Source: Micromonospora echinospora
GTDB taxonomy: Bacteria > Actinomycetota > Actinomycetes > Mycobacteriales > Micromonosporaceae
Length of the DNA stretch: 64,000 bases
Reading direction: 5' to 3'
Assembly (NCBI RefSeq): GCF_900091495.1
Contig: NZ_LT607413.1
Coordinates: 5,223,001-5,287,000, forward strand
The translations under genes were made by a program, and so were the position numbers. Below, in pieces: positions 42,233 through 51,305 of the stretch. A model generated the notes under the pieces. It was given only the letters and a program-made list of their open reading frames with translations. It was not told the DNA's origin and ran no database searches. Each line of letters starts with the position of its first letter. Position 1 is the stretch's first letter.

Positions 42233-43783
42233 ATGACGTCCACGACGCCCTCCCCGTCGGTCGGTGCCACGCCCGACACACCCCACCGCCCGGTCCGGGC
42301 CGGAGCCCGGCAGTGGGCCGCGCTGGGCGCGCTCACCCTGGCGGTGACCCTGTTGGCCGTGGACGGCACCGTGCTCGCGTTGGCGATGCCCGCCCTCACC
42401 GCCGACCTGGGGGCGACCTCCACCGAGGTGCTGTGGATCGGTGACGCCTACTCCTTCGCCCTGGCCGGCCTGCTGATCAGCATGGGAACGCTGGCCGACC
42501 GCATCGGCCGCCGGCGGCTGCTGCTGATCGGCGTCGCCGGTTTCGGCTCCGCCTCGCTGGTGGCGGCCTTCGCGCCGACCGCCGGCTGGCTGATCGCCGC
42601 CCGGGTCCTGCTGGGCGTGGCCGGGGCGACGTTGATGCCGTCGACGCTGTCGATCGTGCGTAACGTGTTCACCGACCCGGCCCAGCGCACCCGCGCCATC
42701 GCGGTGTGGTCGGCCGGCGCCTCCGGCGGCGCGGCGCTGGGCCCGCTGGTCGGCGGCGTCCTGCTGGAGCACTACTGGTGGGGGTCGGTCTTCGTCATCA
42801 ACCTGCCGATCATGCTGCTGGTGCTGATCAGCGTCGCGCTGCTGGTGCCCGAGTCGCGCAACCCCGCAGCCGCCCGGTTCGACCTGGTCAGCGCCGTGCT
42901 GTCGGTGGCCGCGATCGTGCCGCTGGTCTGGGCGGTCAAACACACCGCCAAGAGCGGCATCGACCCGGCCGGCCTGCTGGCCGCTGCGCTCAGCGTGGGC
43001 GCCGCACTGGTGTTCGTACGCCGTCAGCGCACGCTCCGGACGCCCCTGGTGGACGTCACCCTCTTCGCCCGGCCGGCGTTCACCGGCACCATCCTCGTCT
43101 CGCTGATCACCATCTTCGCGTTCAGCGGGCTGCTGTTCTTCTTCTCCCAGTACCTTCAGTTGGTCCGTGGTCACTCACCTCTGGAGGCCGGCCTGCGGGA
43201 GTTGCCCGCCACGCTGGCGTCCATCGCCGTGGTCGTCGTCGCCGTCCGGATCATCGCCCGGCTCGGTGTCGGACGGGCCCTGGCCGCGTCGCTGCTGGTG
43301 GCCGCGGCGGGGCTGGGCGTGCTGGCGATCACCGAAGGCGCGTCCGGTTACGCCGGCCTGGCCGCCGGGCTGATCCTGGTCGGGCTGGGGATCGGGATGG
43401 CGTTCACCGCCTCCACCGACGCCATCCTGAGCGCGGTGCCCCGGGAACGCGCCGGAGCCGCCTCGGCGATCTCCGAGATGTCCTACGAGCTGGGCGTCGC
43501 ACTCGGCATCGCCCTGCTCGGAACCCTGCACATGGCGCTGTACCGCGCCGGCCTGCCCGATCTGTCCGGTCTGGCCGTCCCCGCCCGCGAGGCGGTCACC
43601 GACTCGCTGGCCGCCGGCACCCAGGCCCTGGCCGGCACCGGCGAGCAGGGCGCCCAGGTCCTGGCCGCCGCCCGCGACGCCTTCGCCCACGGGATGCAGA
43701 TCACCTCGGTCATCGCCGCGGTCCTGCTGGTGGTGGCCGCACTGATCGCGTGGAAGGTCATCCCCTCCGGCCGGCGCTCCTGA
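42233..43783 (+). CDS. DHA2-family MFS multidrug transporter (EmrB/QacA-like)
   Basis: 516 aa with 14 predicted membrane segments. Motif A is in 'GTLADRIGRRRLLLIG', motif C-like 'GATLMPSTLSIVRNVF', and 'LDVTLLA'-type start 'LLAVDGTVLALAMPAL' is present. The length and 14-TM pattern are those of QacA/EmrB antiporters. It is regulated by the divergent TetR gene through the intergenic palindrome. Substrates are probably lipophilic cations or self-made antibiotics (inference). Confidence 0.92.
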   Translation: MTSTTPSPSVGATPDTPHRPVRAGARQWAALGALTLAVTLLAVDGTVLALAMPALTADLGATSTEVLWIGDAYSFALAGLLISMGTLADRIGRRRLLLIGVAGFGSASLVAAFAPTAGWLIAARVLLGVAGATLMPSTLSIVRNVFTDPAQRTRAIAVWSAGASGGAALGPLVGGVLLEHYWWGSVFVINLPIMLLVLISVALLVPESRNPAAARFDLVSAVLSVAAIVPLVWAVKHTAKSGIDPAGLLAAALSVGAALVFVRRQRTLRTPLVDVTLFARPAFTGTILVSLITIFAFSGLLFFFSQYLQLVRGHSPLEAGLRELPATLASIAVVVVAVRIIARLGVGRALAASLLVAAAGLGVLAITEGASGYAGLAAGLILVGLGIGMAFTASTDAILSAVPRERAGAASAISEMSYELGVALGIALLGTLHMALYRAGLPDLSGLAVPAREAVTDSLAAGTQALAGTGEQGAQVLAAARDAFAHGMQITSVIAAVLLVVAALIAWKVIPSGRRS

Positions 43784-43945
43784 CCTCCACCGCCCGGACC
43801 CCTGATCCGGGCACCGGGCCCTGGCGAGGGCGAGCGCACACACCGTTCAGCGGTGCGTGACCTCGGCCGGGCGGGGCGCCGGACGAATGAATCGGCACCG
43901 CCGGGGAAGCCGGCAGGTCGGTACCCGATCGATGGGATTGACGGC

Positions 43946-44344
43946 ATGGACATCCTGCACCAGCCGCCGACGGTCAAGGCGCCGGCGGAGACGTTCACCG
44001 GCGACGCCTGGTACGACGTGATCGTGAAGGGCGAGACGCCGTCGCGCATGCGGGTCAACGTGGTCCGCTTCGCCCCTGGCGCGCGCAACGCGTGGCACCG
44101 GCACGCCGTTGGCCAGACCCTGCACGTGACCGAGGGCCGTGGGCTCGTGCAGTCCCGTGGCGGCAAGGTCGTCGAGATCGGTCCGGGCGACACGATCTGG
44201 ACGCCGCCGGGGGAGTGGCACTGGCACGGCGCCACCGCCGACCACTTCATGACCCACCTGGCCATGTGGGAGGCGCCGGAGGGAGGTGGCCCCGAGACCG
44301 AGTGGGGCGACCTGGTCACCGACGAGGAGTACGCCACCCGTTGA
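43946..44344 (+). CDS. Cupin-domain protein
   Basis: 132 aa from ATG 43946. Core 'RFAPGARNAWHRHAVGQTLHVTEGRGLVQSRGG' supplies His-x-His metal ligands, and 'IGPGDTIWTPPGEWHWHGA' the second cupin motif. This matches the YP/quercetin-dioxygenase-like small cupins of actinomycetes (carboxymuconolactone-decarboxylase neighbours). It follows the MFS pump by 162 bp without obvious coupling. Confidence 0.85.
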   Translation: MDILHQPPTVKAPAETFTGDAWYDVIVKGETPSRMRVNVVRFAPGARNAWHRHAVGQTLHVTEGRGLVQSRGGKVVEIGPGDTIWTPPGEWHWHGATADHFMTHLAMWEAPEGGGPETEWGDLVTDEEYATR

Positions 44345-44532
44345 CCCGCCCCGGCCCTCGCGGCCCTCGCCTCCGGCAACGCGGATCTTGGACACTTTCC
44401 GTCGACAGGGAACAAGGCCGTCCTGGAGTTGCTGTCCCGCTGCGCGCCCGCCGTCGCCTGACAGAACCCGCAGGACCCCGTTGATCACCCTCCCACCGGC
44501 TGCAGACGGCATGAGGCGATCACAATCAACAC

Positions 44533-44955
44533 ATGGCCGCTGACTTCGACATCGACGCTTTCCTCGCTCAGCCGCTCACTGCTCGCGTCGCCACCAACGG
44601 ACCCACTGTTCGGCCCACCTGGTACCTGTGGGAAGACCACGCCTTCTGGATCATCACCGGCCCCTGGGGCAAGCTGCGCGACCATGTCCAAGCCGACCCC
44701 GCCCTGGCCATCACCGTCGACACCTGCGACATCGCTACCGGCCTGGTCCGACAGGTCATCGCCCGCGGACGCGCCGAGCTGCTGCCCTTCGACACCCCAC
44801 GCGGAAGACGCAAGCTCAGCCGCTATCTCGGCCCTGATGAAACCGTCTGGGACACCCGCTTCCAACTGCACGACGACCTCGCCGAACGCGGAACCACCTG
44901 GCTACGGCTACGACCCACGTTCATCACCGCAAGGGACCTCAGCTACCAAGCCTGA
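44533..44955 (+). CDS. Pyridoxamine 5'-phosphate oxidase-family (flavin/F420-binding split barrel) protein
   Basis: 140 aa. 'FLAQPLTARVATNGPTVRPTWYLWEDHAFWIITGPWGKLRDHVQADPALAITVDTCD' is the split-barrel core found in PNPOx-like and F420-dependent reductases. The C-terminus 'WLRLRPTFITARDLSYQA' is typical of small PNPOx-like proteins. It is probably a reductase using FMN or F420, substrate unknown. Its codon choice is more relaxed than that of neighbouring genes. Confidence 0.82.
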   Translation: MAADFDIDAFLAQPLTARVATNGPTVRPTWYLWEDHAFWIITGPWGKLRDHVQADPALAITVDTCDIATGLVRQVIARGRAELLPFDTPRGRRKLSRYLGPDETVWDTRFQLHDDLAERGTTWLRLRPTFITARDLSYQA

Positions 44956-45344
44956 TCCGCCGACATCTCTGATCCGCCCTGAACCTTGGCAAAACCCATA
45001 GGGACACCCTCCGACCCCGACCCCGCCCCCGGCACGGCGCCCCGGCACCGCGCCCCGCTCCGGGACGTGCCGGCCTCCGGTCACCGGCTGAGCTCCTCGG
45101 CACGTGCCGTGGCGGCCGATGATCGCAGCCTTTGGCGGCCCGGGTGCGGCTGACCATGTCTCCTCGGCCGTCGCTCCCCGCGAGGACACCGGTTGGGGAT
45201 TCGCCAGCACGACGGACATCCGCGTCGCCGTGACCGCCGCCGCGGGCCGGTTGTGTCGGTCACTACTGTTAGCCTGCGCTGCGTCGTCGATCATGGCGGT
45301 TCCTTGTGAAATATGGCTTTCTGCCACTGCGGAGGGTATTCCTG
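44956..45344. other. Intergenic region upstream of the DUF4132-MoxR-VWA operon
   Basis: A 389-bp stretch without a convincing gene on either strand. It must contain the operon promoter, probably in the less GC-rich part at 45250-45330. A 12-mer CGTCGATCATGG at 45285-45296 matches the arm of the palindromic element at 32252 but has no partner arm here. GGAGGG at 45331-45336 is the ribosome-binding site of the next gene. Confidence 0.55.
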
Positions 45345-46202
45345 ATGGGTTGGCTACCGGTGGGAGACTCGTACGAGATCTCTCTCGTCGACGGGAAGGT
45401 GGCGGCCCGGTCCTCGGGCCCGCGAGCCACCGGCCGTCCACTGAAGACCCTGCCGAAGGTGCTGCGGGACAGCCCCGAGGTGGACCGGTTGCGCCAACTC
45501 GCCCAGTGGCTGGACCGCCACTCCGCCGAGTGCCTGGCCCGGGTCGACGCCTGGGTGGTGTCCTCGCTGCCGGTGCCGACCGGGCTGCTGGCCCGGGTCT
45601 GGCCGGACCCGGCCTGGCGGGACGCGTTGCGTGACCTGGTGGTGCTCGGCGACGACCCGGCCGCGCCGGGCTTCCTGCGGGACGTCACCGACACCGGTGA
45701 CCTGCGTGTGGTCAACCTCGACGGGGAGACCGTCCGGTTCTCGCCGGCCAGCGCCACGCTTCCCCACCCGGTGCGTCTGGCGGAGCTGGCCGACCTGCGC
45801 GAGTTCGCCGACGAGATCGACGCCACCCAGCGGATCGAGCAACTGCACCGGGGCACCTGGGACAGGCCCGCCGACCTGAAGGACCGCGACACCGCGATCA
45901 CCGACTTCCGGGGCACCACGGTCCCGAACCGGCTGGCCGCCCGGGCCGCCACGCTCGGCTTCCGGGTCTCCGGCTCGCAGGTCCGGTGCCGGGTCTGGGA
46001 GGCCGGCCGCACGGTCGAGGCGGCCATCTGGTTCGAGGAGGACTACTGGGACTCCGAGGCGACCCTGGGCACCCTCTCCTGGTCGGTGGTGGACGGGCCG
46101 ACGCTGCGGTTGACCGAGGTCGGGCCGGTGGCCTGGTCGGAAGGAATGCGGATGGCGACGGCCCTGTCCGGCGCCGTGACCGGAACGGGGAAGCAGGCGT
46201 GA
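45345..46202 (+). CDS. DUF4132-domain protein (YehI/MolR C-terminal-like)
   Basis: 285 aa from ATG 45345 (GGAGGG at 8-base spacing). The start 'VGDSYEISLVDGKVAARSSG' then 'GRPLKTLPKVLRDSPEVDRLRQL', 'LRDLVVLGDD', 'ATLPHPVRLAELADLREFADE' and 'TWDRPADLKDRDTAI' follow the DUF4132 domain found at the C-terminus of E. coli YehI and MolR. Here the domain stands almost alone. The protein is cytosolic with no visible catalytic motif. It begins the five-gene operon and its stop overlaps the next start (GTGA). Confidence 0.72.
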   Translation: MGWLPVGDSYEISLVDGKVAARSSGPRATGRPLKTLPKVLRDSPEVDRLRQLAQWLDRHSAECLARVDAWVVSSLPVPTGLLARVWPDPAWRDALRDLVVLGDDPAAPGFLRDVTDTGDLRVVNLDGETVRFSPASATLPHPVRLAELADLREFADEIDATQRIEQLHRGTWDRPADLKDRDTAITDFRGTTVPNRLAARAATLGFRVSGSQVRCRVWEAGRTVEAAIWFEEDYWDSEATLGTLSWSVVDGPTLRLTEVGPVAWSEGMRMATALSGAVTGTGKQA

Positions 46203-49200
46203 CCGCGATGACGACCATGACGGGCGAGGGTTCGGCCGAGAGCCTGTTGACCGCCGGCGCGGTGCTGCCGACCGACACCGCCGGGGCCGGCGACCGGGCG
46301 GTGCCCCTGACCGCCCGCACCTACCGGCATCCGGCCCTCGACGACCGGCCGGTGGTGCGCCTGGTCGACGCCGCCCTCGGCGAGGGCGAGGACATCGCCG
46401 TCGGGTTCCTCGGCCTGACGCCGGGCGCCGAGCCGGCCGTCGTCGGGCTGGGCCCGCGTCGCCCGTTGGCCTTCCCCGAGTGGGTGCTGGTGCACCACCC
46501 GGCGGACGGCCGGCACGCCCTGGCGGTGGTCCCCGAGTTGCAGAAGCTGGCCAAGCAGGTCCGGTCACGACCGAAGGCCGCCCTGGACGGGCACCAGGGG
46601 ATCGCCGACCGGTTCGCCCGTACGCTGCCGCACTTCCTGCCGACGTTCTTCGAGCAGGCGGCGCGGGTGTTCCTGGCCGCCGGGCAGGACACCTACGCGA
46701 CGCAGCTGTTCAACAAGGCACGCAAGGCCGAGGCGCAGCACGGCCTGCCGGTCGACCTGAACCGGCTGGACGAGGTCTACGTGGAGTTCGCGTCGGCCAA
46801 GGTGGTCTCCGCGACCGCGTTGGCCGGTTACGCGAAGGAACTGTCCGCCCAGTTGCCGGCCGACGAGGCGCTGGACCGGTTCTGCCGGCTGGCGCTGCGG
46901 GCCGCGGCGGCCGGCGTCGCGCCGTCCACGCAGTCGGCCAACGCGGTGAACCGGCTGGTCCGGACCGCCGCCAAGGCCGCCGGCCGGTCCGGCGCCGCCG
47001 CCGTGGCCGACCGTGAGGCGGCCTACCTGACCGAGCTGCTCCGGCTGCCGGTGACCGCCGAGGCGCCGGCCGGCTGGTGGAAGGCGCACCGGCCGGTGGT
47101 GACGGCCCTGGCCGGAGGCGACCCGGCGATCCGGGGCAGCCTGCTCGACCTGATGCCCACCGACCGGGACAACCTCGTCCCGTGGCTGGCCCTGTTGACC
47201 GACACCGGTGCGCTCGCCGGACTGTCCGACCCGGACGTGCCGGAGGCGGCCCGCCCGCAGGACGGCTCGGTCGGCTGGCTGCGCCGCTTCGTGCGTCTGG
47301 CCCACTCCGGCTACCGTCGTCGCCGGCTGCCGGCGCTGTACCCGCTCGTCGAGCGGATGGCCGACCGGCTGCGCGCCGAACTGACCACCAGCGGCGAGGC
47401 CCTCTCCGCCGACGGCGACCTGGACCTGCTCGACCTGCTGCTCGCCCTCGACCTGCCGGTGGCCCCGCCGAAGGAGCGCGAGACCCTGGACCTGGCGCAG
47501 TGGGTGACCGTCGACGGGGAGCGGGACCTGCTCGCCGTGGCCGGCGACGACCGGTTCACCGGAGCCCTGCGCCGGGGCCTCGACCAGCTCGACGACAAGC
47601 CGAACGCCCTGCGCCGGATGGTCGGGACGCCGGGCGTCCGGCCGCTGCTCACCGACTGGCTGCGGGCCCGGATCCGGGACCGGTTCACCACCGGACTGCC
47701 GTACCTGCCGGAGTCGGTGGACTGGCTGGGCCGGCTCCCGGTCGAGGCGCTGCGCCTGGTCTTCGACGGCCTCGACCGGACCGGTGACCCCGCCGGGGCC
47801 GGCGATCTCGGGTCGGCCCTCGGCGTCGACCTCGCCGAGCACGTCGCCCGCAGCCTGCGCGGCGGAATCCTCGACGAGCTGGGCTGGCCGGACTGGGAAC
47901 TGGCCTGGCAGGAGGTGACCGGCGGCGACCGCCGGGTCGAGGTGACCCAGCAGGAAGCCTGGCCGTACCTGATCATGGGCGGGCCGACCACGGTGCGCGT
48001 GCTCGGCGCCGAGGGCATCCTGCTCCGCCACGACCTGCGCATCCCGGCCGGTGACATGTGGGGCCAGGCCGGCTACCACTACGTCGACGGCCAGCTGCTG
48101 GTCTACTGGCGTTCCGAGTCGCTCGGCTACGACCTGCGCGGCTACTGGCACTCGTCGCCCGGCGAGCCGCAGCCGATCGCCGGTGACCACCACGGCAGCC
48201 AGCCCCGCACGAACCGGATCACCCTGCCGCTGCCCGGTGGCGGACGGACCACCGGCGACGGCGTGCTGCACGCCGGTGACACCGCTGTCCCCTCGGAGCG
48301 GCCGGTCATCACCGACGGCATCTCCCACTGGGTGCACCGTCGCAGCGAGGACGACGGCGACCGCGGCTGGCACGAGTACGACCCGGCCAGCGGCACCCAC
48401 GGCCGGCGCAGCCTGCCCGGGTTCCTGGCCGACCTCCCGGTCGCCGGGAGCCACCTCCAGGAGTCGGGCAGCTGGCTGCGGCCCGCCCTGTCCGACCGGG
48501 CCACCCCGGCCGCCGCGCCGGTGGACGGTCTGCTCGGCTGGCGGGTGGTCACCCTGCCGGACGGCTCGGTACGCGGCGAGGACCTGGCGGGGCGTTCGGT
48601 CACCGTGGCCCCGGGACAGGAACCGATCGCGGCGTTGGTGCTGCCCGGCGACGACCGGCCGCGCGCCGTCCTCAAGGGTCTCGTCCTGGTCGACCCGGAC
48701 GGGGTGGTGTCGGCCGCCGCCGGACCGCCGTCCAGCCGGGACTACACCCCCGGCTCCCTTCCGCTGCCGGGCCCGGAGTTCCTCGGCAACCTGCTGCCCC
48801 GCGACCCGGCCGGATCTGCCGCGCTGCGCCGGATCGACCGGGACACCGCCGCCGCGCTGTTCGCCGTCGCCCTCGACGAACGCCGTGCCGCCCTGGCCGA
48901 AGCGGCCGCGCGGGCCGCAGCCCAGGCGGCGACCCGGTCCGCCCCGCCCCGGGCCACGCCGGCCGTCGCCAGTCGGGCCGCCGCTGTTCCGGCGTCCCCG
49001 GTCGGCGCCCCCGGTGGGTCGACCACCGGCGACGACGACCGGGATCCGCTGGTCGAGCTGGTCCGCTCGACGGTGCCGGCGGTCAGCCACGACGCGGTGC
49101 TGGCCGGGGTGGCCGGGATGCTGCGGCTGGCCGCCCGGGTGCGCACCGACCTGGACGCGGTGACCGAACGGCTCACCCGGTCGCTGTCCGCCCCGGCGGC

Positions 49201-51250
49201 GGTGACGCCGGTGCCCACCGTGACCGGACCCACCGACGAGCAGCTCAACCAGGCACTGGACGGTCTGCGTGGCTCGGCCTACGGGGCGAACCGGGCGGTC
49301 CACGCCTTCGCCCAGCTCCAGGCGTTCGCCGTCCAGCGGTCCGCCGCCACCGGGGGCGACCCCGGCGTACGGCTGCACCTCGACGGACCGTCGCTGCCGG
49401 CGGCCCTGGACTGGTGGCCGGTGCTCGGCGGGGTCGCCGCCGTCGCCTACCGGGCCGCCGTGGCGGTCACCCCCGACGACCACCGGGAGACGCTGCGTGC
49501 CCTGCTCGCCGAGCTGGACCGGCTCGGCCTGAGCGGGGCTACCGGATCGACCCGGTGGCGCCGGGTCACCCTGCACCTGCTGGACGACGACCTGAACGAC
49601 TCCGACGGCAACCGTCGGCCCCGCCGGCCCGGCATCCTGCCGTTGCCCGACGGAGCCTTCATCGCCGTCCGCAGTTCCAGCGGCACGGCCACCGGCTACT
49701 CCTTCGACGCGCTGCACCACGACCCGGCCGGTGGCTTCGCCGTGCCGGAGCCGTACACCACGCAGTCCTCGACGCCGGTGGGTGACGAACGGCCGGACGG
49801 CTGGCTGGCCGGCTTCCTCACCGAGTGGGCCGCGCGGGGTCCGCTGCCCTGGCGGCCGGAGGCGGCCGAGCGGTTCGCCGAGCTGACCGGCGTCACCCCG
49901 ACCGCCGCGAAGCTGGTGCTGGCCGGCCTGCCGTACGTGGACTCGGTGGGCACCGTGCCGACCGAGCTGCGCAGGGCACTCGGGATCCGGCAGGTCGGCG
50001 AGGTCAAGCTGGCCTTCGGGGTGCTGCGCGAGGCCAGCCCGCAGCTCCGGCGGGCGGTGGTCTCGGCGCTGCTGCCGGACGAGCCGGCCCGGCTGTGGAC
50101 CGACGGTCCGGACGTGGACGCCGCCGCGGCGGTCTGGAACGCCGCCCTGGGCCGCCGGGTGGTGGTGCCCGAGCAACTGCTCGCCGAGGCGGTGCGCGCG
50201 GTCCGATCCGGCTGGGGTCCTGCGAAGGCGTTGCCGGCCCTGCTCGACCCCGGCCGTTCGGTGGAGCTGAGCACCGACCTGGCCTTCGAGATCAAGGGCG
50301 ACCGGGCCCGGCAGTCCGACAGCGGGGCGACGGGCTTCACCGGTGAGGTGCTGTGTTCCACGGTCGCCCTGGCGGCCTGGGTCGCCCACCACACGCCGGC
50401 CGGCGACCCGTGCCGGGCCGCGCTGCCGGCCGCGCTGGCCGTGGTCCGGGACCGGTTGGCCAACCCCCGGCTGCTGCTCGACGTCAACCAGTACGTCCCG
50501 CTGCCCGCGTTCCGCCAGGTGGCGGGCACCCCGTCGGAGACCGGTGCGGGCTGGGAACGGTACGGCGCCATCGTCCTGGCCACGTACGACGGCCAGCCGT
50601 CGCCCGCGCTGCGGCCGGACCTGCTCGACGCCGAGGGGACCGACCCGTACCTGCCGGCGCTGCGGCGGGACGCGGCCAAGCCGTACCCGATGGAGGTGGC
50701 GCTGCGCCTGATCCACGACCCGCGGTTCGCGGCGCTGCTCGGCGACCCGGGGGAGCCGACCGGCGGCGCGCGGGCGGCGGACGGGACCTGGTGGCCGCAG
50801 GATCCGACCCGGTCGGTGCCCGACCTGGTCGCCGAGGTGGCCGGGGAACACGGCCTGGGCGTCGACGCGGCGGCGGTGTACCTGATGCTGCTGGCCATGC
50901 CGGACCCGACCGACCGCAACACGGCGAAGTGGACCGGCTGGAAGCCGGCCCGGCTGAAGGCGGCCCGCGCCGAACTCGCCGGCACCGACCTGGTCGTCGA
51001 GGCCAGCCGGTCCCGGGCCGGCCGGTCGCTGTTCCTGCCCGGCCCGTGGCTGGAGCGCGACAGCGGGCAGGCGCCGATCGAGGGCTGGAAGGTCGCCCTG
51101 TTCGACCTGGCGCCCGACGGCACGGCCGGGCTCGGCGTGACGGTGCCCTTCGCACCGGCCGCCGACCTCTACCGGCGGGCCTGGCGACGCCTCCGCGACG
51201 GCGACCGGCCCCGGTTCGACAACCTGCCCACCCGTGGCGCCCACCGCTGA
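46199..51250 (+). CDS. Very large (1683-aa) uncharacterised protein of the MoxR-VWA operon
   Basis: GTG start at 46199 overlaps the DUF4132 stop. I do not recognise an enzyme domain. Residues about 130-560 are helical ('FARTLPHFLPTFFEQAARVFL', 'YATQLFNKARKAEAQHGL', repeated Leu-rich helices) and look like TPR/HEAT-type scaffolding. Around 560-760 is a beta-rich segment ('AWPYLIMGGPTTVRVLGAEGILLRHD', 'YHYVDGQLLVYWRSESLGYDLRGYW'), then an Ala/Pro linker near 900-940 and a second helical half with 'DLVAEVAGEHGLGVDAAAVYLMLLAM' near the C-terminus. It is a likely scaffold or substrate-recognition partner for the MoxR/VWA pair. It may replace the long N-terminal part of E. coli YehI. Confidence 0.7.
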   Translation: MTAMTTMTGEGSAESLLTAGAVLPTDTAGAGDRAVPLTARTYRHPALDDRPVVRLVDAALGEGEDIAVGFLGLTPGAEPAVVGLGPRRPLAFPEWVLVHHPADGRHALAVVPELQKLAKQVRSRPKAALDGHQGIADRFARTLPHFLPTFFEQAARVFLAAGQDTYATQLFNKARKAEAQHGLPVDLNRLDEVYVEFASAKVVSATALAGYAKELSAQLPADEALDRFCRLALRAAAAGVAPSTQSANAVNRLVRTAAKAAGRSGAAAVADREAAYLTELLRLPVTAEAPAGWWKAHRPVVTALAGGDPAIRGSLLDLMPTDRDNLVPWLALLTDTGALAGLSDPDVPEAARPQDGSVGWLRRFVRLAHSGYRRRRLPALYPLVERMADRLRAELTTSGEALSADGDLDLLDLLLALDLPVAPPKERETLDLAQWVTVDGERDLLAVAGDDRFTGALRRGLDQLDDKPNALRRMVGTPGVRPLLTDWLRARIRDRFTTGLPYLPESVDWLGRLPVEALRLVFDGLDRTGDPAGAGDLGSALGVDLAEHVARSLRGGILDELGWPDWELAWQEVTGGDRRVEVTQQEAWPYLIMGGPTTVRVLGAEGILLRHDLRIPAGDMWGQAGYHYVDGQLLVYWRSESLGYDLRGYWHSSPGEPQPIAGDHHGSQPRTNRITLPLPGGGRTTGDGVLHAGDTAVPSERPVITDGISHWVHRRSEDDGDRGWHEYDPASGTHGRRSLPGFLADLPVAGSHLQESGSWLRPALSDRATPAAAPVDGLLGWRVVTLPDGSVRGEDLAGRSVTVAPGQEPIAALVLPGDDRPRAVLKGLVLVDPDGVVSAAAGPPSSRDYTPGSLPLPGPEFLGNLLPRDPAGSAALRRIDRDTAAALFAVALDERRAALAEAAARAAAQAATRSAPPRATPAVASRAAAVPASPVGAPGGSTTGDDDRDPLVELVRSTVPAVSHDAVLAGVAGMLRLAARVRTDLDAVTERLTRSLSAPAAVTPVPTVTGPTDEQLNQALDGLRGSAYGANRAVHAFAQLQAFAVQRSAATGGDPGVRLHLDGPSLPAALDWWPVLGGVAAVAYRAAVAVTPDDHRETLRALLAELDRLGLSGATGSTRWRRVTLHLLDDDLNDSDGNRRPRRPGILPLPDGAFIAVRSSSGTATGYSFDALHHDPAGGFAVPEPYTTQSSTPVGDERPDGWLAGFLTEWAARGPLPWRPEAAERFAELTGVTPTAAKLVLAGLPYVDSVGTVPTELRRALGIRQVGEVKLAFGVLREASPQLRRAVVSALLPDEPARLWTDGPDVDAAAAVWNAALGRRVVVPEQLLAEAVRAVRSGWGPAKALPALLDPGRSVELSTDLAFEIKGDRARQSDSGATGFTGEVLCSTVALAAWVAHHTPAGDPCRAALPAALAVVRDRLANPRLLLDVNQYVPLPAFRQVAGTPSETGAGWERYGAIVLATYDGQPSPALRPDLLDAEGTDPYLPALRRDAAKPYPMEVALRLIHDPRFAALLGDPGEPTGGARAADGTWWPQDPTRSVPDLVAEVAGEHGLGVDAAAVYLMLLAMPDPTDRNTAKWTGWKPARLKAARAELAGTDLVVEASRSRAGRSLFLPGPWLERDSGQAPIEGWKVALFDLAPDGTAGLGVTVPFAPAADLYRRAWRRLRDGDRPRFDNLPTRGAHR

Positions 51251-51305
51251 CCCCTGTCCCGAACAACCAACCCCATCCGCACCAGCGAGAGATCGAGGAA
51301 CACCC

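Noticed and set aside
45285..45296. Second copy of the palindromic repeat
   Set aside because: Only a 12-bp match to one arm is present and no complementary arm follows.
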